Origin: a virus
DNA length: 31,611 nucleotides
IMG/VR virus record: IMGVR_UViG_3300048835_000486
Location: 1 to 31,611 of that record
Direction: 5' to 3' (one strand)
Part shown: positions 1-6,432 of the stretch, in pieces
Numbering within the stretch: the stretch's first letter is position 1
Layout: each line of letters opens with the position of its first letter
Position numbers and translations under genes: made by a program
The notes under the pieces: model-generated
The model's database searches: none
The model's input: the letters and a program-made list of their open reading frames with translations, nothing else
Told to the model about the DNA's origin: nothing

Positions 1-705
1 TCCGTCGATTATGCCTCGCAGGAACCACGGCTCGCCATCCATTGGGCGGTGGCCGGCGGCTCTCGTCTAGCTGCCAAGATGGCCCAGGAATTTCACGCTA
101 ACCCGAGACTTGATCTGCACCAGAAGGTGGCAGACATCATGGACATCAAGCGAAGCAAGGCGAAGATTCTCAACTTGGCCCAGATGTACGGGCAGGGGGG
201 TGGTGCTCTATGCCTGGCTCTAGGGCTTCCTGCGGCCCCAGATAAATTCGTGAATGATTCCGGTCGGGAAATCGAGTACCTGGCACCGGGCGAAGAAGGG
301 AAGTCTATCATCGACGAGTACAACCGAATCATGCCATTCATGAAGGCGACAGCCAAACGGACTGAAGCTGAAGGCAGGGAATCTGGGTTCATCACGACCC
401 TTATGGGCAGGCGGTGTCGGGTGTTCTATTATCCCGGCGGAGGCGATGATGCGAGAAAGATGTTCAACAGACGTATTCAGGGCAGCGCCGCCGACATGAT
501 TAAGAAGGCGATGCTTGATGCCTGGAAGGCCGGCTACAAGCTGCGAATGACCGTACACGACGAGAACGTGTTCAGTGTCAAGAACAGCAAGGAAGCGAAG
601 GAGTGCGTGGAAATCATGAACGCCGCGGTCTCTATCGCAGTGCCTGTCGTCTGTGACTTGGCGATGGGCCCGACCTGGGGAACCATGAAGGAGATAGTAA
701 CCTAG
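1..705 (+). CDS. polA: DNA polymerase I family A, C-terminal part (5' end outside window)
   Basis: The reading frame is open from base 1 and ends with TAG at 703-705, so this is the 3' part of a replicative family A DNA polymerase. Visible motifs in order: motif A DYASQEPR (codons 3-10, metal-binding Asp3), the O-helix motif B KRSKAKILNLAQMYG (Arg51, Lys55, Leu59, Tyr63), and motif C VHDE with the catalytic Asp codon at 559-561. The QGSAADMIKKAM stretch between B and C is also typical. The usual Phe/Tyr of motif B (E. coli Phe762) is Leu here (codon 175-177). It probably copies the phage genome together with helicase and primase genes upstream of the window. A GTG at 49 lies inside motif A's domain and is not a plausible start. 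Assignment is very secure; only the palm and fingers are visible, so presence of an exonuclease domain is unknown. Confidence 0.97.
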   Translation, partial: SVDYASQEPRLAIHWAVAGGSRLAAKMAQEFHANPRLDLHQKVADIMDIKRSKAKILNLAQMYGQGGGALCLALGLPAAPDKFVNDSGREIEYLAPGEEGKSIIDEYNRIMPFMKATAKRTEAEGRESGFITTLMGRRCRVFYYPGGGDDARKMFNRRIQGSAADMIKKAMLDAWKAGYKLRMTVHDENVFSVKNSKEAKECVEIMNAAVSIAVPVVCDLAMGPTWGTMKEIVT

Positions 706-731
706 TCACTCAGGCGCCGGTGTGCTACCCT
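703..731 (+). promoter_or_regulatory. Promoter-like element P1 (extended -10)
   Basis: TAGTCA (703-708), a 17-base spacer and TACCCT (726-731) preceded by TG (GTGCTACCCT). It lies between the polymerase stop and the next gene. The -10 half sits inside an inverted repeat GTGC-n9-GCAC (722-738), which could be an operator. It matches three other sites in the window (1503, 6355, 8668), which raises confidence, although the -35 is weak. Confidence 0.5.
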
Positions 732-757
732 AGGGCACCGCAACCGGGGGATTAGTC

Positions 758-790
758 ATGAAAGACTTTGGGTCAGGGGAATGTCGATGA
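758..790 (+). CDS. Possible 10-codon leader ORF coupled to the next gene
   Basis: ATG at 758 is preceded by a GGGGG(A) ribosome site ending 7 bases upstream and encodes MKDFGSGECR. Its TGA (788-790) overlaps the ATG at 787 as ATGA, the same coupling used between most genes here. It starts about 20 bases after the predicted P1 transcription start. It may be a translated leader that sets up initiation at 787; its small size makes chance a real alternative. Confidence 0.3.
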   Translation: MKDFGSGECR

Positions 791-981
791 CCAAGCGAAT
801 CGTCGAGTTACGCTGTCCGCTTGGTCGCCCAAGCCTGTTCATGTTTGACTTCAGGGGCGCTGCCGAATGCGACCGAAAGGCCGCAATGCGATTCACTGAA
901 GAGCAGGCGCGCGAGATTGCGCGTAGGGAGAAGAAACTTCGTCCGGCAAGAAAAGTCCTGATAATCACGGTGGAGAAGTGA
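787..981 (+). CDS. Small hypothetical protein (64 aa)
   Basis: Unrecognised protein: MTKRIVELRC followed by a hydrophobic-to-basic body and a charged helix rich in Arg/Lys/Glu (EEQAREIARREKKLR), ending in a short beta-like stretch (KVLIITVEK). Start choice: AGGGG at 775-779 is 7 bases from the ATG at 787 but almost touches the in-frame ATG at 781, so 787 is preferred. It is the first gene after promoter-like site P1 and one base separates it from the next gene. No function can be assigned; the size and charge would suit a small accessory or nucleic-acid-associated protein, but that is only a guess. Confidence 0.6.
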   Translation: MTKRIVELRCPLGRPSLFMFDFRGAAECDRKAAMRFTEEQAREIARREKKLRPARKVLIITVEK

Positions 982-982
982 C

Positions 983-1315
983 ATGGAACTGCGGACAGCT
1001 TATCTGGCGACCAGGAAGATTTACAGCCAGAAGGGAACGCTGCTGGGGACAGTGACGTACCCCGAAGAATGGGATAGTCAAGTCGTCCAGCGCGGGGGGT
1101 TTCGTATCGCGTTCTTCGTGGACAAAAGGTCCATACGAGAACTACTGGAAACTGACGCGATTGCTGTTCCAGATGTTCGGACTCTACTTATCGTTCCATC
1201 CGTGCATGAAAAAGGAGCGGTAAAGATAATCGGAGTTTCTATGGAGGAATTTGAGCAGATGCCCTTCTGCTCGTTCCAACCGGGGGCTTCGTACATCAGG
1301 AGTCTGATGGAATGA
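983..1315 (+). CDS. Hypothetical protein (110 aa)
   Basis: Starts with ATG after GGAG (7-base spacing) right behind the preceding stop and ends in an ATGA overlap with the next gene. The sequence alternates beta-like and charged segments (YLATRKIYSQKGTLLGTV; FRIAFFVDKRSIRELL; TLLIVPSVHEKG) with no transmembrane segment or signal peptide, so a small soluble alpha/beta protein is expected. I do not recognise the family. Context, a string of coupled small phage genes downstream of the DNA polymerase, suggests an early host-takeover or accessory role, which is inference only. Confidence 0.75.
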   Translation: MELRTAYLATRKIYSQKGTLLGTVTYPEEWDSQVVQRGGFRIAFFVDKRSIRELLETDAIAVPDVRTLLIVPSVHEKGAVKIIGVSMEEFEQMPFCSFQPGASYIRSLME

Positions 1316-1509
1316 GCAGGTACATCGTGGTTGACAAAAGCCGATTTGGGGAGATGCACGTTCTCAAGAACGGCAACATGTCGTTCTTCGGAACCCCCCG
1401 CAAGTTCCTGTCCAAGGAAGCCGCTCGAGAAGTGGCTGCCTCGTGGGCGCAGCATTTCGCAGACTGCGGGAGAGAAGGACATAAGGTCGTGGTACGGACT
1501 GTGGTCTAG
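1312..1509 (+). CDS. Small hypothetical protein (65 aa)
   Basis: ATG at 1312 overlaps the upstream TGA (ATGA) and is preceded by AGGAG with about 9-base spacing. The product (SRYIVVDKSRFGEMHVLKNG... ending VVVRTVV) has beta-strands flanking an amphipathic helix (SKEAAREVAASWAQHFADC), a small alpha/beta fold without membrane segments. Family not recognised. Another reading frame (1331-1519) is open over the same stretch but lacks a ribosome site and looks like a shadow. Confidence 0.7.
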   Translation: MSRYIVVDKSRFGEMHVLKNGNMSFFGTPRKFLSKEAAREVAASWAQHFADCGREGHKVVVRTVV

Positions 1510-1531
1510 CGACAGGTAGCCGTGCTAGGCT
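1503..1531 (+). promoter_or_regulatory. Promoter-like element P2 (extended -10)
   Basis: GGTCTA (1503-1508), a 17-base spacer and TAGGCT (1526-1531) within GTGCTAGGCT, matching P1 and P3 in the extended -10. It ends 24 bases before the ATG of the 49-aa membrane protein, leaving a short leader with a strong AAGGAGG site. The -35 is poor, so activity would rely on the extended -10 or a phage-specific factor. Confidence 0.45.
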
Positions 1532-1554
1532 AGCGGCAGGCGCGTAAGGAGGTC

Positions 1555-1704
1555 ATGGTGCGTAAGGGAATGCATATCCTGATCATGTCAGTAAGTCTAT
1601 GGGCCGCTATCTATTCTGCGGCTGTATCTAGATGGACGATGCTGTGGATCTTCTTGGCGCTGGCGTTCGCAACCTCTCGCCTGAGCAGGAGTTCCATGAA
1701 ATGA
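1555..1704 (+). CDS. Membrane microprotein (49 aa, two TM segments)
   Basis: One of the best ribosome sites in the early region (AAGGAGG, 2-3 bases from ATG) starts a 49-codon gene. The product is mostly two hydrophobic stretches, residues about 7-24 (HILIMSVSLWAAIYSAAV) and 28-41 (TMLWIFLALAFATS), with a basic start (MVRKG) and a basic tail (SRLSRSSMK), so an inner-membrane hairpin is likely. Its TGA overlaps the next ATG (ATGA at 1701-1704). Promoter-like P2 lies directly upstream. It could be a holin-like, antiholin or host-modifying membrane peptide; position away from the endolysin argues for caution. Confidence 0.65.
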   Translation: MVRKGMHILIMSVSLWAAIYSAAVSRWTMLWIFLALAFATSRLSRSSMK

Positions 1705-1994
1705 TCAACCGTGCCGGATTGATTTTCTGGCTGCGAAGAAACGGCTGGCAGGAAAGCGACACTGAGGTCGAAACATTCTTCACCATGCCGAGTGTCACTC
1801 ATCGGGGCTTTTATCTACTGCTCACGCTGTGGAAGACCCGGGTAACCCTGAGTGTTTGTATTCTGACAGACGACTCATACGAAGAAGTGATCGGTCGAGA
1901 ACTGTACAGCCGACTGGAATATCGAAATGGCCTGCCGACGATTCCCGGCTTGGCTGATAGCGTCCATTCACCACATCGGAGGATAAAGGCGTGA
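1701..1994 (+). CDS. Hypothetical protein (97 aa)
   Basis: The frame is open from an ATG at 1632, but ATG 1701 has AGGAG at 9 bases and forms the ATGA overlap with the membrane microprotein, so 1701 is chosen. The product (MINRAGLIFWLRRNGWQESD...) has a helical start followed by beta-rich sequence (GFYLLLTLWKTRVTLSVCILTDD) and an acidic/basic mixed tail ending HSPHRRIKA. The hydrophobic stretches look like core strands, not membrane spans. Family not recognised. Ends in a GTGA overlap with the next gene. Confidence 0.65.
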   Translation: MINRAGLIFWLRRNGWQESDTEVETFFTMPSVTHRGFYLLLTLWKTRVTLSVCILTDDSYEEVIGRELYSRLEYRNGLPTIPGLADSVHSPHRRIKA

Positions 1995-2686
1995 GATCTA
2001 CTCTGAGTGATCGTCCTCGAGATAACCGCGGGTTCATCATACCGTGGTTTGTCACGAACAAGAAGCCTGACGGTCGATGGGATTTCGTGCGGATATCTCC
2101 AAGTCAAGTCTTGCGAGCAGTGGAAGAGGATGCGTGTTGGATCTGCGGGGGGAAGCTGACGCCCTTTCGCACATTCGCTGCCGGGCCGCTGTCTGTGATG
2201 ACCTGCTGCGTTGCAGAACCCCCCGGGCATCTGGACTGTATGCGATATGCAGTCGTCACCTGCCCGTTCATGACCACCCCGACTTACCAGCGATCGTTTG
2301 TTTCTGGTGAAATGCCGGGCTTCGCTATTCCGCGGAATCCCAAGGTGAGTGTTCTGGCCTCTACGAACAGAGTTCGGGTCGCCGTCAGAGATGGGGGAAT
2401 CTTGTTTCATCTTTCCGGCATATTCAAGGCCGAATTTTACCGAGAAGGGCGAAAAGCGACCGAGGAAGAACTGGCAGAATCCATTGAAGAAGGACTGCCT
2501 ATGCTGCTCCCGCTGGTTAAGTCGAAGAAGGATCTTGTTTCACTGGTCCACATGGCCTGCAATGTCTGGACGCTATTTCTCGGGCACGCTCACCCCGAAT
2601 ATGACAAACTTCGAAAGAAATACCTGGGCCTTCTTACGAATGGTACCGGGCGCCATGCCCGGCCGGCAAGCGCCAGCCAGTCGTAG
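1991..2686 (+). CDS. Putative zinc-binding conserved phage protein (231 aa)
   Basis: GTG start with GGAGG 8 bases upstream and a GTGA overlap with the previous gene. Residues about 45-100 carry a Cys/His cluster: CWICGGKL, then CC near the middle, then an H-x2-C, and CPF (DACWICGGKL ... AEPPGHLDCMRYAVVTCPF). Similar clusters of CWxCG...EPPxHxxCxxYAxxxCPF type occur in uncharacterised proteins of phages and GC-rich bacteria, so a structural zinc site is inferred. The C-terminal third is helical and charged (EEELAESIEEGLPMLLPLV). No catalytic motif is evident, and I know no function for the family. Codon use and spacing match its neighbours. Confidence 0.75.
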   Translation: MRSTLSDRPRDNRGFIIPWFVTNKKPDGRWDFVRISPSQVLRAVEEDACWICGGKLTPFRTFAAGPLSVMTCCVAEPPGHLDCMRYAVVTCPFMTTPTYQRSFVSGEMPGFAIPRNPKVSVLASTNRVRVAVRDGGILFHLSGIFKAEFYREGRKATEEELAESIEEGLPMLLPLVKSKKDLVSLVHMACNVWTLFLGHAHPEYDKLRKKYLGLLTNGTGRHARPASASQS

Positions 2687-2691
2687 CAGCC

Positions 2692-3042
2692 ATGAAGATA
2701 ATTCGCACGAATAAGCCCGCCCCGAAGGTGATCAAGAGGACTCCGAAAAAGCCAGTTCCGGAAGTTCTGCGAGAGGGCACCGGCTGGCCCGTTCACCGGG
2801 GAATTCCGCAGAGTTCCAACAAGGCGGCCCATCACGCCATAGAGGTAGAAGGAAAGATACATGTCTTCTTGTGGGAACCAGATTCCCCCCTGGAGGCCAT
2901 GTGGTCGTGCGGATTGTATAGATGCTCGGCCTCGGTCATGGGCCGACATAACTACCGGGGGGAAGTGTCGGTTGTCTATCGACTAAGCCCTTCGGAGCCT
3001 GCTCCCATCCAACCTCAGCAATTCTGGAAGAAACGCAGATGA
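2692..3042 (+). CDS. Hypothetical basic protein (116 aa)
   Basis: Begins five bases after the upstream stop, without an obvious Shine-Dalgarno sequence, so it may depend on re-initiation. The first 25 residues are very basic and Pro/Lys-rich (APKVIKRTPKKPVPEV), the middle is beta-rich with Trp and His, and the end is FWKKRR. The profile would fit nucleic-acid or phosphate binding, which is inference. Family not recognised. Ends in an ATGA overlap with the next gene. Confidence 0.65.
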   Translation: MKIIRTNKPAPKVIKRTPKKPVPEVLREGTGWPVHRGIPQSSNKAAHHAIEVEGKIHVFLWEPDSPLEAMWSCGLYRCSASVMGRHNYRGEVSVVYRLSPSEPAPIQPQQFWKKRR

Positions 3043-3374
3043 GCACCTTAGATGATCTTCTCGACTTCTACATCAAGGAAGCCTGGACAAAGGATGAAGA
3101 GGACGGCACTCTTCATCCTTCCGACATGCTTATCGCAGATAAGGGGAGACGAGCATACGAATTCAAGCACCCGACAGAAGGAAAGCCTCTGGTCACTGAA
3201 GATGTCCGGAAGGCGGCTTACATTGTCGCCTTGGCTGAGATTGCGGATGCAATGCGAGATCTAGCTCGCTGCATCAACATGCCTCACTCGGAACATCGAG
3301 TCCTCACCATCGGTCTCTGCATCCAGAATCTGCAGAATGCAGAATTCGCCATCCGGAAAGTCACTCGCACATGA
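3039..3374 (+). CDS. Hypothetical helical protein (111 aa)
   Basis: ATGA-coupled at both ends. The first half is acidic with a possible short beta hairpin (DKGRRAYEFKHPTEGKP), and the second half consists of two helices (RKAAYIVALAEIADAMRDLARCI and LTIGLCIQNLQNAEFAIRKV) typical of a small helical bundle. The pattern of an Ala/Ile-rich helix pair suggests self-association. I do not recognise the family and see no catalytic motif. The preceding ribosome site is weak (GGAAGAAA), consistent with translational coupling. Confidence 0.7.
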   Translation: MSTLDDLLDFYIKEAWTKDEEDGTLHPSDMLIADKGRRAYEFKHPTEGKPLVTEDVRKAAYIVALAEIADAMRDLARCINMPHSEHRVLTIGLCIQNLQNAEFAIRKVTRT

Positions 3375-3649
3375 GCCTGAGACCCTACAATCTGGCGAAG
3401 ATCAGGCAGCCGGGCAGCCGGGCGGGCGCCGCGTGGCTCCTGGTGGATACGGTTGAAGGACCAGGAATTCATCACCCCCAGGTGATTCAATTGCTGGGAG
3501 ATAATCCTTCCATCCAGGATCTCACCATGCTCCGGGACACGCTGAATATCGTGTTCGTCATTGGCCGCCGTTCATGCCAGAATGAACTCCGGCTGGCGCT
3601 TGGGATACGATCCTGGGGAGAAGATCTCACACTGGACAAGGAGTCCTGA
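3371..3649 (+). CDS. Hypothetical protein (92 aa)
   Basis: ATGA overlap with the preceding gene at 3371-3374. The protein has a basic N-terminus (LRPYNLAKIRQPGSRAGAAW), a beta-like segment (AWLLVDTVEGPGIHHPQVIQLL) and an acidic C-terminus (LTLDKES). No membrane segment. It immediately precedes the spanin pair, separated by one base, and may belong to the same transcript. Function unknown. Confidence 0.65.
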   Translation: MSLRPYNLAKIRQPGSRAGAAWLLVDTVEGPGIHHPQVIQLLGDNPSIQDLTMLRDTLNIVFVIGRRSCQNELRLALGIRSWGEDLTLDKES

Positions 3650-3650
3650 C

Positions 3651-3905
3651 ATGTCTCTGTATCTGAAAGCCGTCCTCTACGCTGTCCCCGTCCTCATCGT
3701 CTTGGCTGTCGGGGGATATATCTGGTATCTCAAGGAACAGCTGAACGGAACACTGAAAGAAGTGTCCGATCTCAGAACGGAGGTGACAAATGTTCGTGAA
3801 AGCATCGACAATCTTCAGACGCGCCTGGGTATCGAGGACACTGTCCGCCGCACTCCTGACCCTGCTGGCGTCTTGCGCGACAGATACTCCCGTCCCACGG
3901 AGTGA
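3651..3905 (+). CDS. Rz-like inner-membrane spanin (84 aa)
   Basis: The frame is open upstream, but ATG 3651 has AAGGAG with 7-base spacing and is followed at once by an N-terminal transmembrane segment (residues about 5-26, KAVLYAVPVLIVLAVGGYIW). A periplasmic coiled coil follows (KEQLNGTLKEVSDLRTEV, then NVRESIDNLQTRLG), and a Pro/Arg-rich tail. This is the architecture of class II signal-anchor i-spanins such as lambda Rz, although it is shorter. An Rz1-like lipoprotein gene begins inside it in the +1 frame, the diagnostic arrangement. It would join the o-spanin across the periplasm and disrupt the outer membrane after the endolysin has degraded the wall. Unusually, it is not next to the endolysin. 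Confidence 0.85.
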   Translation: MSLYLKAVLYAVPVLIVLAVGGYIWYLKEQLNGTLKEVSDLRTEVTNVRESIDNLQTRLGIEDTVRRTPDPAGVLRDRYSRPTE

Positions 3906-4047
3906 CAGATGCGCAGGCTGGAGAGTCATCCTCATCAGCCCGGCTGATCAGCTGACGAGAGGAACTGCTGAGCAGATCCTTTCGCACAACGAAACAGGTC
4001 TGGCCTTTCATTGCTGGAACGATAAGACCCAGAATGTGAGATCCTAG
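3790..4047 (+). CDS. Rz1-like outer-membrane lipoprotein spanin (85 aa)
   Basis: Starts inside the Rz-like gene in another frame with its own GGAGG site 6 bases from ATG and runs 142 bases past the Rz stop. Residues 18-29 (LSAALLTLLASC) form a signal peptide with lipobox L26-A27-S28-C29, so processing would leave a 57-residue lipoprotein starting at Cys29. The mature part is short and Pro/Arg-containing at first (TDTPVPRSD), followed by a C-terminal module (GWRVILISPADQL...TAEQILSHNETG) like those of other phage Rz1-type proteins. Two further Cys (CAGW and HCW) could form a disulfide. Partner of the i-spanin; confidence is high because lipobox, overlap and context agree. Confidence 0.85.
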   Translation: MFVKASTIFRRAWVSRTLSAALLTLLASCATDTPVPRSDRCAGWRVILISPADQLTRGTAEQILSHNETGLAFHCWNDKTQNVRS

Positions 4048-4070
4048 ACTTCAAACCTTGGAAAGACAAA

Positions 4071-4388
4071 ATGATCTACAGGCATCTACGTCGAGGCACC
4101 ACCTATCGTCTCATCACACGCTGCCCGCTCACCTGTCAAGGCAGCGTGGCAGAAGGGATGGTTCTCAAGATGGTCGTAGGAGTAGACAACTCCATGCGAA
4201 TCATGCCGGAAATGAACTGCCACTACGATTATGAAGGTCTATGGGCCAGGGGGGAACTGCAGAGCGATACCCCCCTGCCGGCCGGCACAATTCTGGTCTG
4301 CTACCAAGAAACATCCGGGTCGAATATTTTCTGGTTCAGGCCGGAAAATGAATTCGACGATGGGCGATTCGTGGAGGTGCCTGAATGA
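4071..4388 (+). CDS. Conserved phage protein, DUF1653-like (105 aa)
   Basis: ATG preceded by GGAAAG at 5 bases. The protein begins with YRHLRRGTTYRLI and ends with SGSNIFWFRPENEFDDGRF, the paired features of a widespread small phage/bacterial SH3-like family (YxHxkGxxY ... YR/YQ ... W.RP..EF.DGRF). It is soluble and its function is unknown; such proteins often occur as single accessory genes in phages of proteobacteria. It ends in an ATGA overlap with the next small gene. The family similarity is from recollected motif patterns, not a search. Confidence 0.7.
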   Translation: MIYRHLRRGTTYRLITRCPLTCQGSVAEGMVLKMVVGVDNSMRIMPEMNCHYDYEGLWARGELQSDTPLPAGTILVCYQETSGSNIFWFRPENEFDDGRFVEVPE

Positions 4389-4546
4389 GTATGGCCCACG
4401 CCATGATCCTCATAGCCAAACTAGAGGAAGAGTTTGAGCGGCAGCAAGACGTTGCCGCTCACAACGGCAGCTTTCAGGGAGGAATGATCATCAGCGCGCA
4501 GCAGGATCTTATCCGCAAAATCAAGGAGGCTTTGCTCAAGCCATGA
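4385..4546 (+). CDS. Small helical protein (53 aa)
   Basis: Fills the gap between two recognised genes with ATGA overlaps at both ends (4385-4388 and 4543-4546), which strongly supports it being real despite its size. The product is a charged amphipathic helix pair: SMAHAMILIAKLEEEFERQQ and a second helix (ISAQQDLIRKIKEALLKP). No membrane segment or metal site. Function unknown. Confidence 0.7.
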   Translation: MSMAHAMILIAKLEEEFERQQDVAAHNGSFQGGMIISAQQDLIRKIKEALLKP

Positions 4547-4893
4547 CTGTCTATATCGACGACATGTATCGCTATCCTCTGGGCCAATTCGGCAGGATGA
4601 AGATGAGTCACATGTTCGCCGAACAGGATGAAGAACTTCACCTGATGGCCGACAAGATAGGTGTCTCACGTCGTTGGTATCAGGGAGATCACTATGACGT
4701 CTCCATGACGAAGCGCGATTTGGCGATTCAGAACGGGGCCGTCCCGGTGACTCTTAATATCGCAGCGAAGATGATGCTCCAGAAAAGATCGAATGGAGTC
4801 CTTCCCAAACCCGGAGAAGTGATCGATCCTCGGGTGAAGAAACTCGTGGCTGAAACCAAGCCCGGAAGAATTATCAGGAGAACCTCGCGATGA
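4543..4893 (+). CDS. DUF4031-like protein (116 aa)
   Basis: The N-terminal 75 residues have the conserved pattern of the DUF4031 family: TVYIDDMYRYPLGQFGRMK, then SHMFAEQDEELHLMADKIG, then RRWYQGDHYDVS. The family is widespread in phages and actinobacteria and has no established function; the conserved Asp, His and Trp residues suggest a metal- or nucleotide-binding site (inference). The C-terminal 40 residues are basic and look less conserved. It is translationally coupled on both sides, directly upstream of the SNF2 helicase with an ATGA overlap, so co-expression with the helicase is likely. Confidence 0.85.
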   Translation: MTVYIDDMYRYPLGQFGRMKMSHMFAEQDEELHLMADKIGVSRRWYQGDHYDVSMTKRDLAIQNGAVPVTLNIAAKMMLQKRSNGVLPKPGEVIDPRVKKLVAETKPGRIIRRTSR

Positions 4894-6335
4894 GCCAGAC
4901 CTACACCAACGGCAGACTTACCAAGCCGAATCCTCAGCTCCCCCCGCCGAGGGATCACCAAATCGAAGCGCTCAAATTCACGCGGAAAAAGCGGAGACGG
5001 AACTACTTCGGCCTGTTCATGGATCCAGGCACCGGAAAGACCAAGGTTGCGCTGGAGAAGATGGCCGAACTCTACAACAATGACACCATCGAGGTCGCCC
5101 TGGTGTTCGCGCCTAATGGTGTCCACACGCAGTGGATCGAGGAACAGGCTGCCGAACACTGCCCGGTTCCCTGGCGGGGCATCATCTGGAGTCCACATCG
5201 CACCCGCAAGTGGAAGGACGAAACTCTCTACACTCTCAAGAAGTCGGACAGTCTCATTATTGTTTCCATGAATTGGGAGTCCCTCACCACGAAGGACGGA
5301 CTGAACTTCTGCCGGTGGCTGCTGAAGAACAAACTCGTCGGTATCTGGGCCGACGAGAGCAGCCGGATTCGCAACCCGAAGGCGATTCGCACGAGGAGGG
5401 CTCTTGAGTTAGCGCCGCTTGCTGAGACGAGATCCATTCTCACTGGGACTCCCATCGCAAAGGGAATCGAGAATCTCTGGGCTCAGATGCAATTCCTCAG
5501 CCCAGAGATTCTGGATTGCAGAACCTTCGTACAGTTTAGAAGCCTCTACTGCAAAACCCGGCCAGTACCCGGCCGCAGGGGGGCTGTGATGATCTCTGGA
5601 TATCAGCGAGTCGACGAACTAATGTCGCTGATCAAGCCGCACATCTTCACGAAAACAAAAGAGGAATGTCTCGACCTCCCGCCCAAGATCTACACGAAAT
5701 CTCCCGTGATGATGACCGCGGTTCAAGAGAAAGCATACCAGACGATGCGAGACGAGTTGATCGTCGAATTGTCGGAACTGCAGAAAGTCACAGTCGCACA
5801 TCTCATCTCGGCCAGGGCCAAGTTGCGGCAGATCGCTATCGGCTTTATCCTGGACAAGAACAGGGTCGGCAATCCTCTGCCCACAATGAGATACAAGAGG
5901 GCTTTGGAACACATCGAAGAAGCCCCGGGAAAGATCATCCTGTGGACGTCTTTTCGCTGGTGCCTAGCAGAGTGGGAGCGTCTGCTAACCTACCACGACA
6001 TCGGGTATGTTCGCTACCAGAAAGGCGATAACGATTCCATCAAGTTATGGAAGAGGGATCCAAAGAGAATCGTGTTTCTGGGCAACCCTCACTCGGGCGG
6101 CATCGGATTGAATCTTGCTAATGCAGACACGATGATCTATTTCAACAACACTGACGACGCCGAGATTCGGTGGCAGTCCGAAGACCGTGCTCACCGTATC
6201 GGGCAGACGGAGCACCTGAATATCATTGATCTATTTTCGCCTGGGACTGTTGAAATAAAGATGCAGAAACAGCAGGCCGCCAAAGAATCCCTGGCGAACA
6301 TTGTGATGAGAAGAGGGTGGAGAGCCGCACTTTAA
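4890..6335 (+). CDS. SNF2/SWI2-family DNA helicase-translocase (481 aa)
   Basis: Superfamily 2 ATPase with all main motifs: Q-like RDHQIEALKF (21-30), Walker A DPGTGKT (45-51), Walker B DESS in IWADESSRI (about 155), motif III LTGTP (about 185), a C-lobe with KIILWTSFRWC, motif V GGIGLNLANADTMIYF (about 403) and motif VI with QSEDRAHRIGQ (about 435). Length fits compact phage SNF2 proteins, with no extra nuclease or HIRAN domain. It would use ATP to translocate on double-stranded DNA, probably in replication, recombination or displacement of bound proteins. AGGAG lies 9 bases before the ATG. Walker B is DESS where DEAH/DEGH-type SNF2 proteins have His at the fourth place, which is common in phage members. 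Confidence 0.95.
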   Translation: MSQTYTNGRLTKPNPQLPPPRDHQIEALKFTRKKRRRNYFGLFMDPGTGKTKVALEKMAELYNNDTIEVALVFAPNGVHTQWIEEQAAEHCPVPWRGIIWSPHRTRKWKDETLYTLKKSDSLIIVSMNWESLTTKDGLNFCRWLLKNKLVGIWADESSRIRNPKAIRTRRALELAPLAETRSILTGTPIAKGIENLWAQMQFLSPEILDCRTFVQFRSLYCKTRPVPGRRGAVMISGYQRVDELMSLIKPHIFTKTKEECLDLPPKIYTKSPVMMTAVQEKAYQTMRDELIVELSELQKVTVAHLISARAKLRQIAIGFILDKNRVGNPLPTMRYKRALEHIEEAPGKIILWTSFRWCLAEWERLLTYHDIGYVRYQKGDNDSIKLWKRDPKRIVFLGNPHSGGIGLNLANADTMIYFNNTDDAEIRWQSEDRAHRIGQTEHLNIIDLFSPGTVEIKMQKQQAAKESLANIVMRRGWRAAL

Positions 6336-6354
6336 TTGCCACCTGGCAACGGGC

Positions 6355-6383
6355 TTGCTTGTCAGCTTGGGGGGTGCTACCAT
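6355..6383 (+). promoter_or_regulatory. Promoter-like element P3 (TTGCTT-17-TACCAT, extended -10)
   Basis: TTGCTT (6355-6360), exactly 17 bases, then TACCAT (6378-6383) preceded by TG. It lies just after the helicase stop. It shares the GTGCTACC core with P1. The in-frame TTG and ATG codons inside it would then be upstream of the transcript start, which helps place the start of the next gene at 6433. Confidence 0.55.
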
Positions 6384-6432
6384 GCTTACGGCGACGCCCA
6401 TGGGGGGCGGCGTTCTCCTGGGGATATACGAC

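Noticed and set aside
6355-6432. TTG or early ATG starts for the gene ending at 6915
   Set aside because: They lie within or right behind the promoter-like P3 element and lack a spaced ribosome site; ATG 6433 has GGGGA at 8 bases.
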